Positions 14,676-20,375 of a stretch of DNA of 20,375 nucleotides are shown here, one piece after another; positions within the stretch are counted from its first letter, which is position 1; the number at the start of each line of letters is the position of its first letter. Location of the stretch: contig CAZMGD010000076.1 in NCBI GenBank assembly GCA_964565705.1, forward strand, positions 1 through 20,375. The letters run 5' to 3'. The position numbers were made by a program, and so were the translations under genes. The notes beneath the pieces were generated by a model, which worked only from the letters and a program-made list of their open reading frames with translations, did no database searches and had not been told where the DNA came from. Source of the DNA: CAZMGD01 sp964565705 (GTDB lineage: Bacteria > Actinomycetota > Acidimicrobiia > Acidimicrobiales > Ilumatobacteraceae).

Positions 14676-14688
14676 AGAACAGTGTTCT
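14676..14688. promoter_or_regulatory. 13-bp palindromic operator, copy 2, in the tetR/oxidoreductase spacer
   Basis: AGAACAGTGTTCT is the exact reverse complement of the site at 8704-8716, with the same flanking C and CAG. It lies 16 bp before the tetR ATG and 79 bp before the gamma-subunit start, in the 108-bp divergent spacer. Position next to the regulator gene suggests autoregulation and control of the divergent operon. Confidence 0.75.
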
Positions 14689-14704
14689 CAGTACGAGGAG
14701 CTCG

Positions 14705-15382
14705 ATGCCCCGCCACGCCGCCACTCCTGCCGACACGACGCTCCACGAGCAACCACTCGTCCAGCGGGCCGTGCAGCGCGCCGTCGGGAAGCGCACGGCG
14801 AACGCCGCCGAAGACGTCGAGCGGATCATCGAGGCCACCTACCGCGTGCTCGCCGAGACCGGCGGGATGGACCCCCGCATGCGCTCGATCCTCGCCGAGG
14901 CGGGACTGTCGACGCAGGCCTTCTACCGTCACTTCGCGTCGAAGGACGAGCTGCTGCTCGTCGTGCTCGAGGACGGCCGGATCCGCCTGGCCAGCTACCT
15001 GGCCCGCCGGATGTCCAAGGTGTCGCCCGGATTGCCCCGGGTGCAGGCGTGGATCGAGGGCATGTTCGCCCAGGCGACCGACGCCACCGCGTCGACGCGC
15101 ACGCGGCCGTTCGTCCTCAACGTGTACCGGTTGATGGAGCGCTACCCGGAGGAGCAGCGGCGCTCGATCGCGCTGCTCGTCGAGCAGGTGCAGCGCTCGC
15201 TCGACGAGGCGTACGAGGACGGTCAGCTCGCGACACACCCCGCCGCCGGCGACGCCACCGCGATCTACCACCTCACCGTCGGTCCGATGGAAGCGCACAT
15301 CGCGCTCGGCACGAAGCCGGCGCGCACCGAGGTCCGCGCCGTCGTCGACTTCGCCTTCCGCGCACTCGGCACTCTCCACTGA
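14705..15382 (+). CDS. TetR/AcrR-family transcriptional regulator
   Basis: This 225-residue regulator has an N-terminal TetR DNA-binding domain. A first helix (about 35-51, DVERIIEATYRVLAETG) is followed by the helix-turn-helix MRSILAEAGLSTQAFYRHFASKDEL (59-83), with the typical YRHFxSKDEL end. Residues 85-225 are a mostly helical ligand-binding and dimer domain. The first 33 residues are a polar extension beyond most family members. The ATG has GAGGAG about six bases upstream. It is divergent from the oxidoreductase operon and has a palindromic operator just before its start. The same palindrome precedes the cupin operon, so it probably controls both. The ligand may be an acyl-CoA or a 2-oxo/2-hydroxyacid related to the pathway; this is inference. 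Confidence 0.92.
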   Translation: MPRHAATPADTTLHEQPLVQRAVQRAVGKRTANAAEDVERIIEATYRVLAETGGMDPRMRSILAEAGLSTQAFYRHFASKDELLLVVLEDGRIRLASYLARRMSKVSPGLPRVQAWIEGMFAQATDATASTRTRPFVLNVYRLMERYPEEQRRSIALLVEQVQRSLDEAYEDGQLATHPAAGDATAIYHLTVGPMEAHIALGTKPARTEVRAVVDFAFRALGTLH

Positions 15383-15431
15383 ACCTGCGGTCGGATCGGG
15401 CCCGTTCCGGGCCTGGTTCGACCGCAGGTTC
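15381..15431. terminator. Bidirectional terminator between tetR and maf
   Basis: GAACCTGCGGTCG (15381-15393) pairs perfectly over 13 bp with CGACCGCAGGTTC (15419-15431). Nested inside, GGCCCG (15399-15404) pairs with CGGGCC (15408-15413) around a three-base loop. It lies between convergent genes and overlaps the last bases of the tetR stop. The spacer to the maf stop at 15449 is short and holds nothing else visible. Confidence 0.75.
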
Positions 15432-15448
15432 GGTCAGGAGGCCGGCGG

Positions 15449-16060
15449 TCACGGGAGGAGCGAGTGGCCGATCGACGCGCTGAGCCGGAGCAACAACGGC
15501 ACCGGCAGCCCGATCACGTTGGCGACGTTGCCCTCGACCCGTTCGACGAAGGCCGTGCCCGCACCCTGCAGCGCGTAGCCGCCCGCCTTGTCGTAGGGCT
15601 CCGGCGTGGCGACGTACCACTCGATCAGCTCGGCGCTGAGGGGCACGAACGTGACCGCCGACGTCGCCGAATCCACCGCCCCCGTGCTCCCCATCGCGAC
15701 CGCGACGCCAGTGTGCACGTGGTGGGTGCGGCCCGACAGGCGGCGCGCCATCGCCCGCGCCTCGTCGGGATCGGCGGGCTTCTGCAGGATCTCACCATCG
15801 ATCACCACGGTCGTGTCAGCGGCGATCACCACTCGGTCCGGCCGGTCGACTGCGATCGTGGCGGCCTTGGCCTCGGCCAGCCTCCGCACATACGCCACCG
15901 GGTCTTCGCCGGGCAGCACCACCTCGTCGATGTCGGCCGGGCAGACGTCGAACACGATGCCGAGCGCGGCAAGGATCTCGCGCCGGCGCGGTGATCCGGA
16001 CGCCAGGACGACGCCTGGGCGGGCGTCAGCCACCGGACAGGGCCGCGACGTGGTCGTCAT
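15449..16060 (-). CDS. maf: Maf-family nucleoside triphosphate pyrophosphatase
   Basis: Maf proteins hydrolyse non-canonical or excess nucleoside triphosphates to monophosphates in the cytosol. This 203-residue chain shows the N-terminal LASGSPRRREIL (19-30), the acidic site AADTTVVIDGEILQKP (80-95), and YDKAGGYALQG (156-166). The last of these suits the dTTP/UTP-type (YhdE-like) subgroup. I give the ATG at 16060, which overlaps dusB by 35 bp. A GTG at 16033 would yield a shorter N-terminus (MADARPGVVLASG) and an 8-bp overlap, and is a good alternative because the first nine residues are not conserved. No clear ribosome site decides between them. It probably shares a transcript with dusB. Confidence 0.9.
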   Translation of the reverse strand: MTTTSRPCPVADARPGVVLASGSPRRREILAALGIVFDVCPADIDEVVLPGEDPVAYVRRLAEAKAATIAVDRPDRVVIAADTTVVIDGEILQKPADPDEARAMARRLSGRTHHVHTGVAVAMGSTGAVDSATSAVTFVPLSAELIEWYVATPEPYDKAGGYALQGAGTAFVERVEGNVANVIGLPVPLLLRLSASIGHSLLP

Positions 16061-17192
16061 CCGGTGGCGTCAGGTCATCGAGGTCGTCGAGGTAGCCCTC
16101 CGGCAGGCTCACCCGGATCGGCCCGTTCGTGTGCCCGCGGCGGATGCGCTCCCCGCCCTCGACGACGACGAGGTGCGCAGGCAGCGCGGCGAGCAGGTCG
16201 TCGAGCTCGGTGAGCGACGACACCTGGGCGAAGCGGTTGCGGACCTCGGGCCCGACCGGGTAGCCCGTCAGGTACCAGGAGGCGTGCTTGCGGAACTCGC
16301 GCATCGCGTGGTCGGTGGAACCACCGAGCGACTCGTGGTGGGCCACGAGCAGCCGGGCGTGCTCGGCGACGACTCGCGCCACCCAGCCGATCGGCGGCGC
16401 CGGTGCCGGGTCCTCGCCTGCGAAGACCTGGGCCAGCTGGGCGAACAGCCAGGGCCGGCCGAGGCAGCCGCGGCCGATGACCACGCCGTCGCAACCGGTC
16501 TCGGCCATCATCGCCAGCGCATCGGATGCCTGCCAGATGTCCCCGTTGCCGAGCACGGGGATGCTGTCGACGGTGGACTTCAGCTCACCGATCGCGGCCC
16601 AGTCGGCATCGCCGGCGTAGTGCTGCTCGGCGGTGCGGGCATGCAGAGCAACGGCGGCAACGCCTTCGTCGGCGGCGATCCGTCCGGTGTCGAGGAACGT
16701 GAGCAACGAGTCGTCGACGCCCTTGCGGAACTTGGCGGTGACGGGGATGCCGTACGGGCTGGCGCCATCCACCGCGGCACGCAGGATCGAGGCGAGCAGC
16801 CGGCGCTTCACCGGCACGGCCGCGCCGCCGCCCTTGCGCGTCACCTTCGCCGCCGGGCAGCCGAAGTTGAGGTCGATGTGGTCGACCGCGCCCTCGGCGC
16901 ACAGCCGGCGCACCGCCTCGCCGACCACGTTCGGGTCGCTGCCGTACAGCTGCAGGCTGCGCGGCGACTCGTCGGGACCGAACGTCATCATCCGCCGGGT
17001 CTTGGCGTTGCCGTGCACGATCGCGGTCGCCATCACCATCTCGTTGACGTAGACGAGCCCCGGTGCGAACCGCCGGCACAAGGCCCGGAACGGTGCGTTG
17101 GTGACGCCCGCCATCGGCGCCAGCACCACCGGCGTCTGCAGCTCGATCTCCCCGATGCGCAGCGGCGCAACGGCAGAGGGCGCAGCGGTCAT
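16026..17192 (-). CDS. dusB: tRNA-dihydrouridine synthase (DusB-like)
   Basis: This FMN enzyme reduces specific uridines in the tRNA D-loop. The 388-residue chain begins its TIM barrel with VVLAPMAGVTNAPFRALCRR (22-41). LNFGCPAAKV carries the catalytic Cys112. HARTAEQHYAG and the phosphate-binding segment NGDIWQASDALAMM...GVVIGRGCLGRPW follow, and the C-terminal third is the helical tRNA-binding domain. I chose the ATG at 17192; the frame is open further upstream, but that part is Trp/Arg-rich, not conserved and crosses inverted repeats. TAGCGT at 17200-17205 lies seven bases upstream, consistent with a leaderless transcript. The 3' end overlaps the start of maf. DusB is a family-level call; exact uridine specificity is not proven. 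Confidence 0.93.
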   Translation of the reverse strand: MTAAPSAVAPLRIGEIELQTPVVLAPMAGVTNAPFRALCRRFAPGLVYVNEMVMATAIVHGNAKTRRMMTFGPDESPRSLQLYGSDPNVVGEAVRRLCAEGAVDHIDLNFGCPAAKVTRKGGGAAVPVKRRLLASILRAAVDGASPYGIPVTAKFRKGVDDSLLTFLDTGRIAADEGVAAVALHARTAEQHYAGDADWAAIGELKSTVDSIPVLGNGDIWQASDALAMMAETGCDGVVIGRGCLGRPWLFAQLAQVFAGEDPAPAPPIGWVARVVAEHARLLVAHHESLGGSTDHAMREFRKHASWYLTGYPVGPEVRNRFAQVSSLTELDDLLAALPAHLVVVEGGERIRRGHTNGPIRVSLPEGYLDDLDDLTPPDDDHVAALSGG

Positions 17193-17199
17193 CTCCGAA

Positions 17200-17205
17200 A
17201 CGCTA
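17200..17205 (-). promoter_or_regulatory. -10 element (TAGCGT) of a leaderless-type dusB promoter
   Basis: On the minus strand TAGCGT fits TAnnnT and is followed by seven bases and then the dusB ATG. This would place the transcript start at the start codon. The GGAG directly abutting the ATG is too close to serve as a ribosome site. Confidence 0.45.
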
Positions 17206-17231
17206 CCGATCACACCCCCGCACTGCCCTGC

Positions 17232-17284
17232 TGTCAGAACCCAGCAAGCCCTGACCGGGATCACAGCCCGCCAACGTTCTGACA
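17232..17284. repeat. Inverted repeat upstream of dusB
   Basis: TGTCAGAAC (17232-17240) and GTTCTGACA (17276-17284) are perfect 9-bp inverted arms separated by 35 bases. The right arm touches an 18-bp palindrome (17283-17300). This lies in the 166-bp adk-dusB spacer. It could be an operator looped by a protein or an RNA structure; the function is unknown. Confidence 0.4.
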
Positions 17285-17320
17285 CCTCCGGCCGGAGGTG
17301 ACCCCTCAACACAGGTCACC
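17283..17320. repeat. Palindrome plus hairpin in the adk-dusB spacer
   Basis: CACCTCCGGCCGGAGGTG (17283-17300) is a perfect 18-bp palindrome. Overlapping it, GGTGACC (17297-17303) pairs with GGTCACC (17314-17320) across ten bases. The two structures are mutually exclusive. They may help end adk transcription or regulate dusB. Confidence 0.4.
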
Positions 17321-17328
17321 GAGGCTTG

Positions 17329-17343
17329 GCGAGCGCAGCGAGC
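17329..17343. repeat. Short intergenic motif, copy 2
   Basis: GCGAGCGCAGCGAGC matches, as reverse complement and with one mismatch, the motif at 11750-11764. Both copies are in spacers just downstream of minus-strand operons and near GC-rich hairpins, so the motif may belong to a recurring terminator-associated element. Confidence 0.4.
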
Positions 17344-17344
17344 A

Positions 17345-17366
17345 ACCAAAACGGCGCGCTAGCGCC
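17345..17366 (-). terminator. Probable intrinsic terminator of adk
   Basis: On the minus strand GGCGC, a four-base loop and GCGCC are followed by GTTTTGG. The stem overlaps the adk TAG stop. The short stem and brief T-run make it a modest terminator. Confidence 0.5.
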
Positions 17367-18018
17367 TCCGCGTGTCGACGGCTTGGGTGAGTCTGGCGAA
17401 GACCTCGTCAGGGGTGCCGACACCGTCGACGTCGACCAGGCGACCGTCCTCGCCGTAGAACTCGATCAGCGGGGCGGTCTGGCTCTCGTAGAGATCGAGG
17501 CGGCGGTTGATCGCGTCGGGCGTGTCATCGTCGCGGTGCACGACGTCACCGCCGCACACGTCGCAGATCCACAATGGTGGCGTCGGGCCCATCGCGACGT
17601 AGTTCGTTCCGCAGTCACGACAGACACGGCGAGCCGAGATCCGCTGCACCACCAGCTCGCGTGGAACGACCAGGTCGAGCACGATGTCGATCGGCCGCTC
17701 GACGGTCATCTTGTCGAGCGCCTGGGCCTGGGGGACCGTGCGTGGGAAACCGTCGAGGATGTAGCCGCGTGCCCGGGCGTCGTCGCGCTCGAGGCGCTCG
17801 GCGACGATGCCGATCATGATCTCGTCGCTGACGAGACCACCGTCGTCCATGATCGTCCTGGCCGACTCCCCGAGCTCGGTGCCCTCGCGCACGGCGGCGC
17901 GCAGTACGTCGCCGGTCGAGATGTGCGGCACCACGTAGTGGCGCGACAGGCGCACGCACTGCGTGCCCTTGCCTGCCCCCTGACGCCCCAGGATGATGAG
18001 GCGCGCTCCCGGGATCAC
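17359..18018 (-). CDS. adk: Adenylate kinase (long form, zinc-finger LID)
   Basis: Adk converts ATP and AMP to two ADP in the cytosol. The 219-residue chain shows the P-loop GRQGAGKGTQ (11-20), the AMP-site segments HISTGDVLR (32-40) and DGFPRT (89-94), and a long LID (about 131-166) with Cys133, Cys136, Cys152 and Cys155 placed to bind zinc. The P-loop has Gln13 where most family members have Pro (GxPGAGKGT), an uncommon change. The start is GTG at 18018 with GGAG about nine bases upstream. It lies 40 bp downstream of secY in the usual spc-operon order and probably shares its transcript. Its end carries a small terminator hairpin. Confidence 0.96.
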   Translation of the reverse strand: MIPGARLIILGRQGAGKGTQCVRLSRHYVVPHISTGDVLRAAVREGTELGESARTIMDDGGLVSDEIMIGIVAERLERDDARARGYILDGFPRTVPQAQALDKMTVERPIDIVLDLVVPRELVVQRISARRVCRDCGTNYVAMGPTPPLWICDVCGGDVVHRDDDTPDAINRRLDLYESQTAPLIEFYGEDGRLVDVDGVGTPDEVFARLTQAVDTRRR

Positions 18019-18058
18019 GAGGCAGTGCTCCGGCGCCGAGCGATACGCCGGGGCGTCG

Positions 18059-19381
18059 TCACTTCAGGAAGCCCTCGTAGTTGCGCAACATCAACTGACT
18101 GTCGATCTGGCGCATCAGCTCGAGGGCGACACCCACGGCGATGAGCACGGTCGTGCCGGCGAAGGGGAACGAGCGCACGTCGCCGACCCACAGCACGATG
18201 TACGGCAGGATCGCGATGAACGCCACGAACAGGGCGCCCGGCAGCGTGATCCGGTTGACGACCTTCGCCAGGTAGCGCTCGGTCTGCGGGCCAGGCCGGA
18301 TGCCGGGGATGAACCCGCCCTGACGGCGGATCTGATCAGCCTGGCGCACCGGATCGAACGCGATCGAGTTGTAGAAGTAGGTGAACGCGACGATCAACAG
18401 CGCGAGGAGCGTGACGTAGAGGAGACCCTGCGAGCTGATCAGGTTGCGGTCAACCCACTCGGTGAGATCGGCTCGCCACCCGGTGTCCGAGCCGATGACG
18501 TTCGTGATCAACACCGGCAGCAGCAGCACCGATGAGGCGAAGATGATCGGTACGACGCCCGCCTGGTTGACCTTCAACGGGATGTAGGTGCTCTGGCCAC
18601 CGAACATCCGCCGGCCGACCACTCGCTTGGCGAACTGAACGGGGATGCGCCGCTGACCCAGCTCGACGCGCACGATGGCGACGAGGATGGCCAGGGAGAT
18701 CAGCACCATGATCACGAAGATCACCCACTTCTTCTCCTTCAGCAGCGAGTAGTAGCTGTAGGGAAGGCTGCTGACGACCGAGGCCATGATCAGGATCGAC
18801 ATGCCGTTGCCGACGCCGCGCTGGCTGATCAGCTCGCCGATCCACATCAGGAGGGCGGTGCCGGCGGTCAGGGTGAGGATGATCAGGATGCCCCGCGGCC
18901 ACATCCCGCCGGTGAGCAACGGCACCTCGGGGGCCTGGGCGGCGGCGGTGAAGAACGACGAGCCCCGGCCCTGGCCGAAGATGTACGTCAGGCCCGCTGC
19001 CTGCAGGAGCGCGATGCCGATGCCGACGTAGCGCGTCCACTGCGTGATCTTGCGCTGCCCGACCGCGCCCTCCTGCTGCCACTCCTCGAGCTTGGGGATC
19101 ACGACCGTCAACACCTGCATGATGATGCTGGCGGTGATGTACGGCATGATTCCGAGCGCGAACACCGCGAACGAGCTGAACGCGCCCCCCGAGAACAGGT
19201 TGAGGAAGCCGATCGTGCCCTGCTCGCGGGCCGACTCCCGGAGCTGGGCGACCGCGACGTTGTCGATGCCCGGCACCCGGATGAAGCAGCCGAACCGGTA
19301 CACCACGACCATGCCGACCGTGAAGAGGATCTTGTTCCGCAGATCGCTGACCTTGAAGATGTTCTTCAGGTTCGACAGCAC
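18059..19381 (-). CDS. secY: Preprotein translocase subunit SecY
   Basis: SecY is the ten-helix channel of the Sec translocon in the cytoplasmic membrane. The 440-residue chain carries family landmarks: the N-terminal VPGID near 36-40 before the plug region, NLFSGGAFSSFAVFALGIMP (61-80), YITASIIMQVL (81-91), WIGELISQRGVGNGMSI (180-196), GQRRIPVQFAKR (242-253) in the cytosolic loop, and YIPLKVNQAGVVPIIFASS (266-284). The length is normal. The start is GTG at 19381, with a GAGGAG ribosome site on the minus strand at about 19391-19396. It sits between rplO and adk in the conserved ribosomal-protein spc operon. It should pair with SecE and SecG encoded elsewhere. Confidence 0.97.
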   Translation of the reverse strand: MLSNLKNIFKVSDLRNKILFTVGMVVVYRFGCFIRVPGIDNVAVAQLRESAREQGTIGFLNLFSGGAFSSFAVFALGIMPYITASIIMQVLTVVIPKLEEWQQEGAVGQRKITQWTRYVGIGIALLQAAGLTYIFGQGRGSSFFTAAAQAPEVPLLTGGMWPRGILIILTLTAGTALLMWIGELISQRGVGNGMSILIMASVVSSLPYSYYSLLKEKKWVIFVIMVLISLAILVAIVRVELGQRRIPVQFAKRVVGRRMFGGQSTYIPLKVNQAGVVPIIFASSVLLLPVLITNVIGSDTGWRADLTEWVDRNLISSQGLLYVTLLALLIVAFTYFYNSIAFDPVRQADQIRRQGGFIPGIRPGPQTERYLAKVVNRITLPGALFVAFIAILPYIVLWVGDVRSFPFAGTTVLIAVGVALELMRQIDSQLMLRNYEGFLK

Positions 19382-19430
19382 TGTCGTGGCTCCTCAGGTA
19401 GCAGCGGGGAGAGGCAGAGACCGGAACGGC

Positions 19431-19767
19431 TCAGCGGTTGGTGAACTGGTTGCCCTTCACGGGCGGACGGCCTTGCTTGTAGGGCAGCCCGAGCACCGTG
19501 ACGCTACCCCCCGCCGCGGTGATCGCGGCCTCGGCAGCGGCCGACACGGCGTGGGCCGTGACCGACACCTTGCGGCTGATCTCGCCACGGGCGAGCACCT
19601 TCACCAGCGCGCCCTTGTGGGCCACGCCGCGGGCGACGAGCACCTCGGGGGTGACCTCGTCGAGCTCGAGCGCGTCGANNNNNNNNNNCCTTGCCGCCGA
19701 TGCCACGGCCGACGCGCTTGGCTGCCTTCTTGGCGCCGGGCGCCGGTGCGAGTTGGTCGACGCGCAT
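19431..19767 (-). CDS. rplO: 50S ribosomal protein L15, interrupted by an assembly gap
   Basis: L15 is a 23S-rRNA-binding protein of the large subunit. The N-terminal 26 residues (MRVDQLAPAPGAKKAAKRVG...) come from 19689-19767, and the C-terminal 81 residues (from DALELDEVTPEVLVARG to QGRPPVKGNQFTNR) from 19431-19678. Between them are 10 N, and the two halves are not in the same frame across that count. Against the usual length of about 145-150 residues, roughly 40 codons of the Gly/Arg-rich middle are missing, so the N run is a placeholder. The biological gene is almost certainly intact. The ATG lies one base after the rpmD stop, which implies coupled translation. Confidence 0.93.
19679..19688. 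other. Assembly gap (10 N) inside rplO
   Basis: Ten N replace an unknown number of bases. The missing L15 segment suggests that about 120 bases are absent. All coordinates to the right are relative to this draft. Confidence 0.98.
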
Positions 19768-19768
19768 C

Positions 19769-19963
19769 TCAGCTCTCCTTCGGGTCGACCGACTCGACGG
19801 TGATCAGGTGCGGGACACGAGCGATCATGCCGCGGATCTCCGGTCGGTCGGGCAAGGTGTTGGTCGCGCCGATCTTGCCGAGGCCGAGGGCGCGCAGCGT
19901 GCCGCGCGACTTCGGCTTGGCACCGATCGACGACTTGATCTGGGTGACGAGCAGGTCGCTCAT
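19769..19963 (-). CDS. rpmD: 50S ribosomal protein L30
   Basis: L30 is a small large-subunit protein. The 64-residue chain has the expected pattern: VTQIKSSIGAKPKSRGTLRALGL (6-28), then IGATNTLPDRPEIRGMIARV (31-50), and an LITVE end. The length is typical for bacterial L30. Its ATG overlaps the rpsE stop (ATGA at 19963-19960), and it ends one base before rplO, so rpsE, rpmD and rplO are translationally linked. Order and strand match the spc operon. Confidence 0.96.
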   Translation of the reverse strand: MSDLLVTQIKSSIGAKPKSRGTLRALGLGKIGATNTLPDRPEIRGMIARVPHLITVESVDPKES

Positions 19964-20375
19964 GAGTGGGCGGCTCCCTGACGCTGGCGCTCGTTGTACG
20001 CGTTCAGCAGGCGCTTGGGCACGAACGAGTCGGCGGGCAGGCCGCGGCGGGCAGCGACCTCGTCGGGACGCTGCAGCGACTGCAGGCCGGCGATGGTGGC
20101 CCGCGCGACGTTGATCGCGTTGGCCGAACCGAGCGACTTGGAGAGGACGTCGTGCACGCCGGCCTCCTCGAGGATGATGCGGGCGGCACCACCGGCGATG
20201 ACGCCGGTGCCGGGCGCCGCCGGCTTCAGCAGCACGCGGCCGGCGCCGGTGACGCCGAGCACCTCGTGGATGATCGTGCCGCCGGCAAGGGCGACCTCGA
20301 ACAGGTTCTTCTTCGCCTCTTCGGTGCCCTTCTGGATGGCGAGGGGCACCTCCTTGGCCTTCCCGTAGCCGAGGC
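19960..20375 (-). CDS. rpsE: 30S ribosomal protein S5, 5' end cut by window edge
   Basis: S5 helps set decoding accuracy and binds 16S rRNA. The visible C-terminal part of about 138 residues opens in LGYGKAKEVPLAIQKGTEEA, the conserved link into the S5 C-terminal domain. It then shows TIIHEVLGVTGAGRVLLKPA, PGTGVIAGGAARIILEEAGV and DVLSKSLGSANAINVARATI, all diagnostic. The dsRNA-binding-like N-terminal domain lies beyond the right edge. A methionine-like GTG inside (20349) is not the start, because the S5 frame continues upstream to the edge. The tail (LNAYNERQRQGAAHS) ends in the overlap with rpmD. Confidence 0.96.
   Translation of the reverse strand, partial: LGYGKAKEVPLAIQKGTEEAKKNLFEVALAGGTIIHEVLGVTGAGRVLLKPAAPGTGVIAGGAARIILEEAGVHDVLSKSLGSANAINVARATIAGLQSLQRPDEVAARRGLPADSFVPKRLLNAYNERQRQGAAHS

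Noticed and set aside
14015..15379. A 454-residue extension of the gamma subunit to the right
   Set aside because: It runs antisense through the TetR gene and the operator spacer. The GTG at 14596 has a ribosome site and the family N-terminus.
1..20375. CRISPR arrays, tRNA or rRNA genes, transposases, phage genes
   Set aside because: Reading both strands I found no regularly spaced repeats, no tRNA-like cloverleaf with a recognisable T-loop, no rRNA stretches, and no integrase or transposase motifs.

Overview
The window is high-GC bacterial chromosome (by eye around 70% G+C) from an actinobacterium. A class Acidimicrobiia (Ilumatobacter-like) host is my inference from overall protein character, GTG-rich starts, leaderless-looking promoters, a CIRCE-controlled groES and an rpsE-rpmD-rplO-secY-adk gene order. 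No phylogenetic test was possible. Coding density is high, no spacer exceeds about 175 bp, and I saw no tRNA, rRNA, CRISPR array, insertion sequence or prophage gene. A run of 10 N at 19679-19688 marks an assembly gap inside rplO.

Layout. 1-4486 is a minus-strand block: a FtsX-like ABC permease, two different ABC ATPases with overlapping ends, then groES, which leaves the left edge. groES has a near-perfect CIRCE operator and a second degenerate copy overlapping the upstream ATPase stop. 4514-7792 (plus) holds two tandem paralogous membrane-anchored proteins of unknown function. 7825-8700 is an alpha/beta hydrolase with a leaderless-type promoter. 8763-11677 (plus) is a three-gene operon: small cupin, acyl-CoA-synthetase-like protein, and 2-hydroxyacid dehydrogenase. 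Convergent to it, 14596-11852 (minus) is a four-subunit 2-oxoacid:ferredoxin oxidoreductase operon (gamma, ferredoxin, alpha, beta; VOR-like), divergent from a TetR-family regulator (14705-15382). maf and dusB (minus) follow, then adk, secY, rplO, rpmD and rpsE (minus; the distal spc operon), with rpsE leaving the right edge.

Most interesting signal. The same 13-bp palindrome (AGAACA-S-TGTTCT, 17 bp with shared flanks) occurs twice: before the cupin/ligase/dehydrogenase operon (8704-8716) and in the tetR/oxidoreductase divergent spacer (14676-14688). In both places it sits where the -35 region should be, about 10 bp before a TAnnnT -10 candidate. This suggests a local TetR regulon that joins the two convergent operons. 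The gene content fits a catabolic module in which a 2-hydroxyacid is oxidised to a 2-oxoacid and then oxidatively decarboxylated to an acyl-CoA with ferredoxin as acceptor. The ligase is odd because its conserved A10 lysine is replaced by glutamine. Substrate and effector are unknown.
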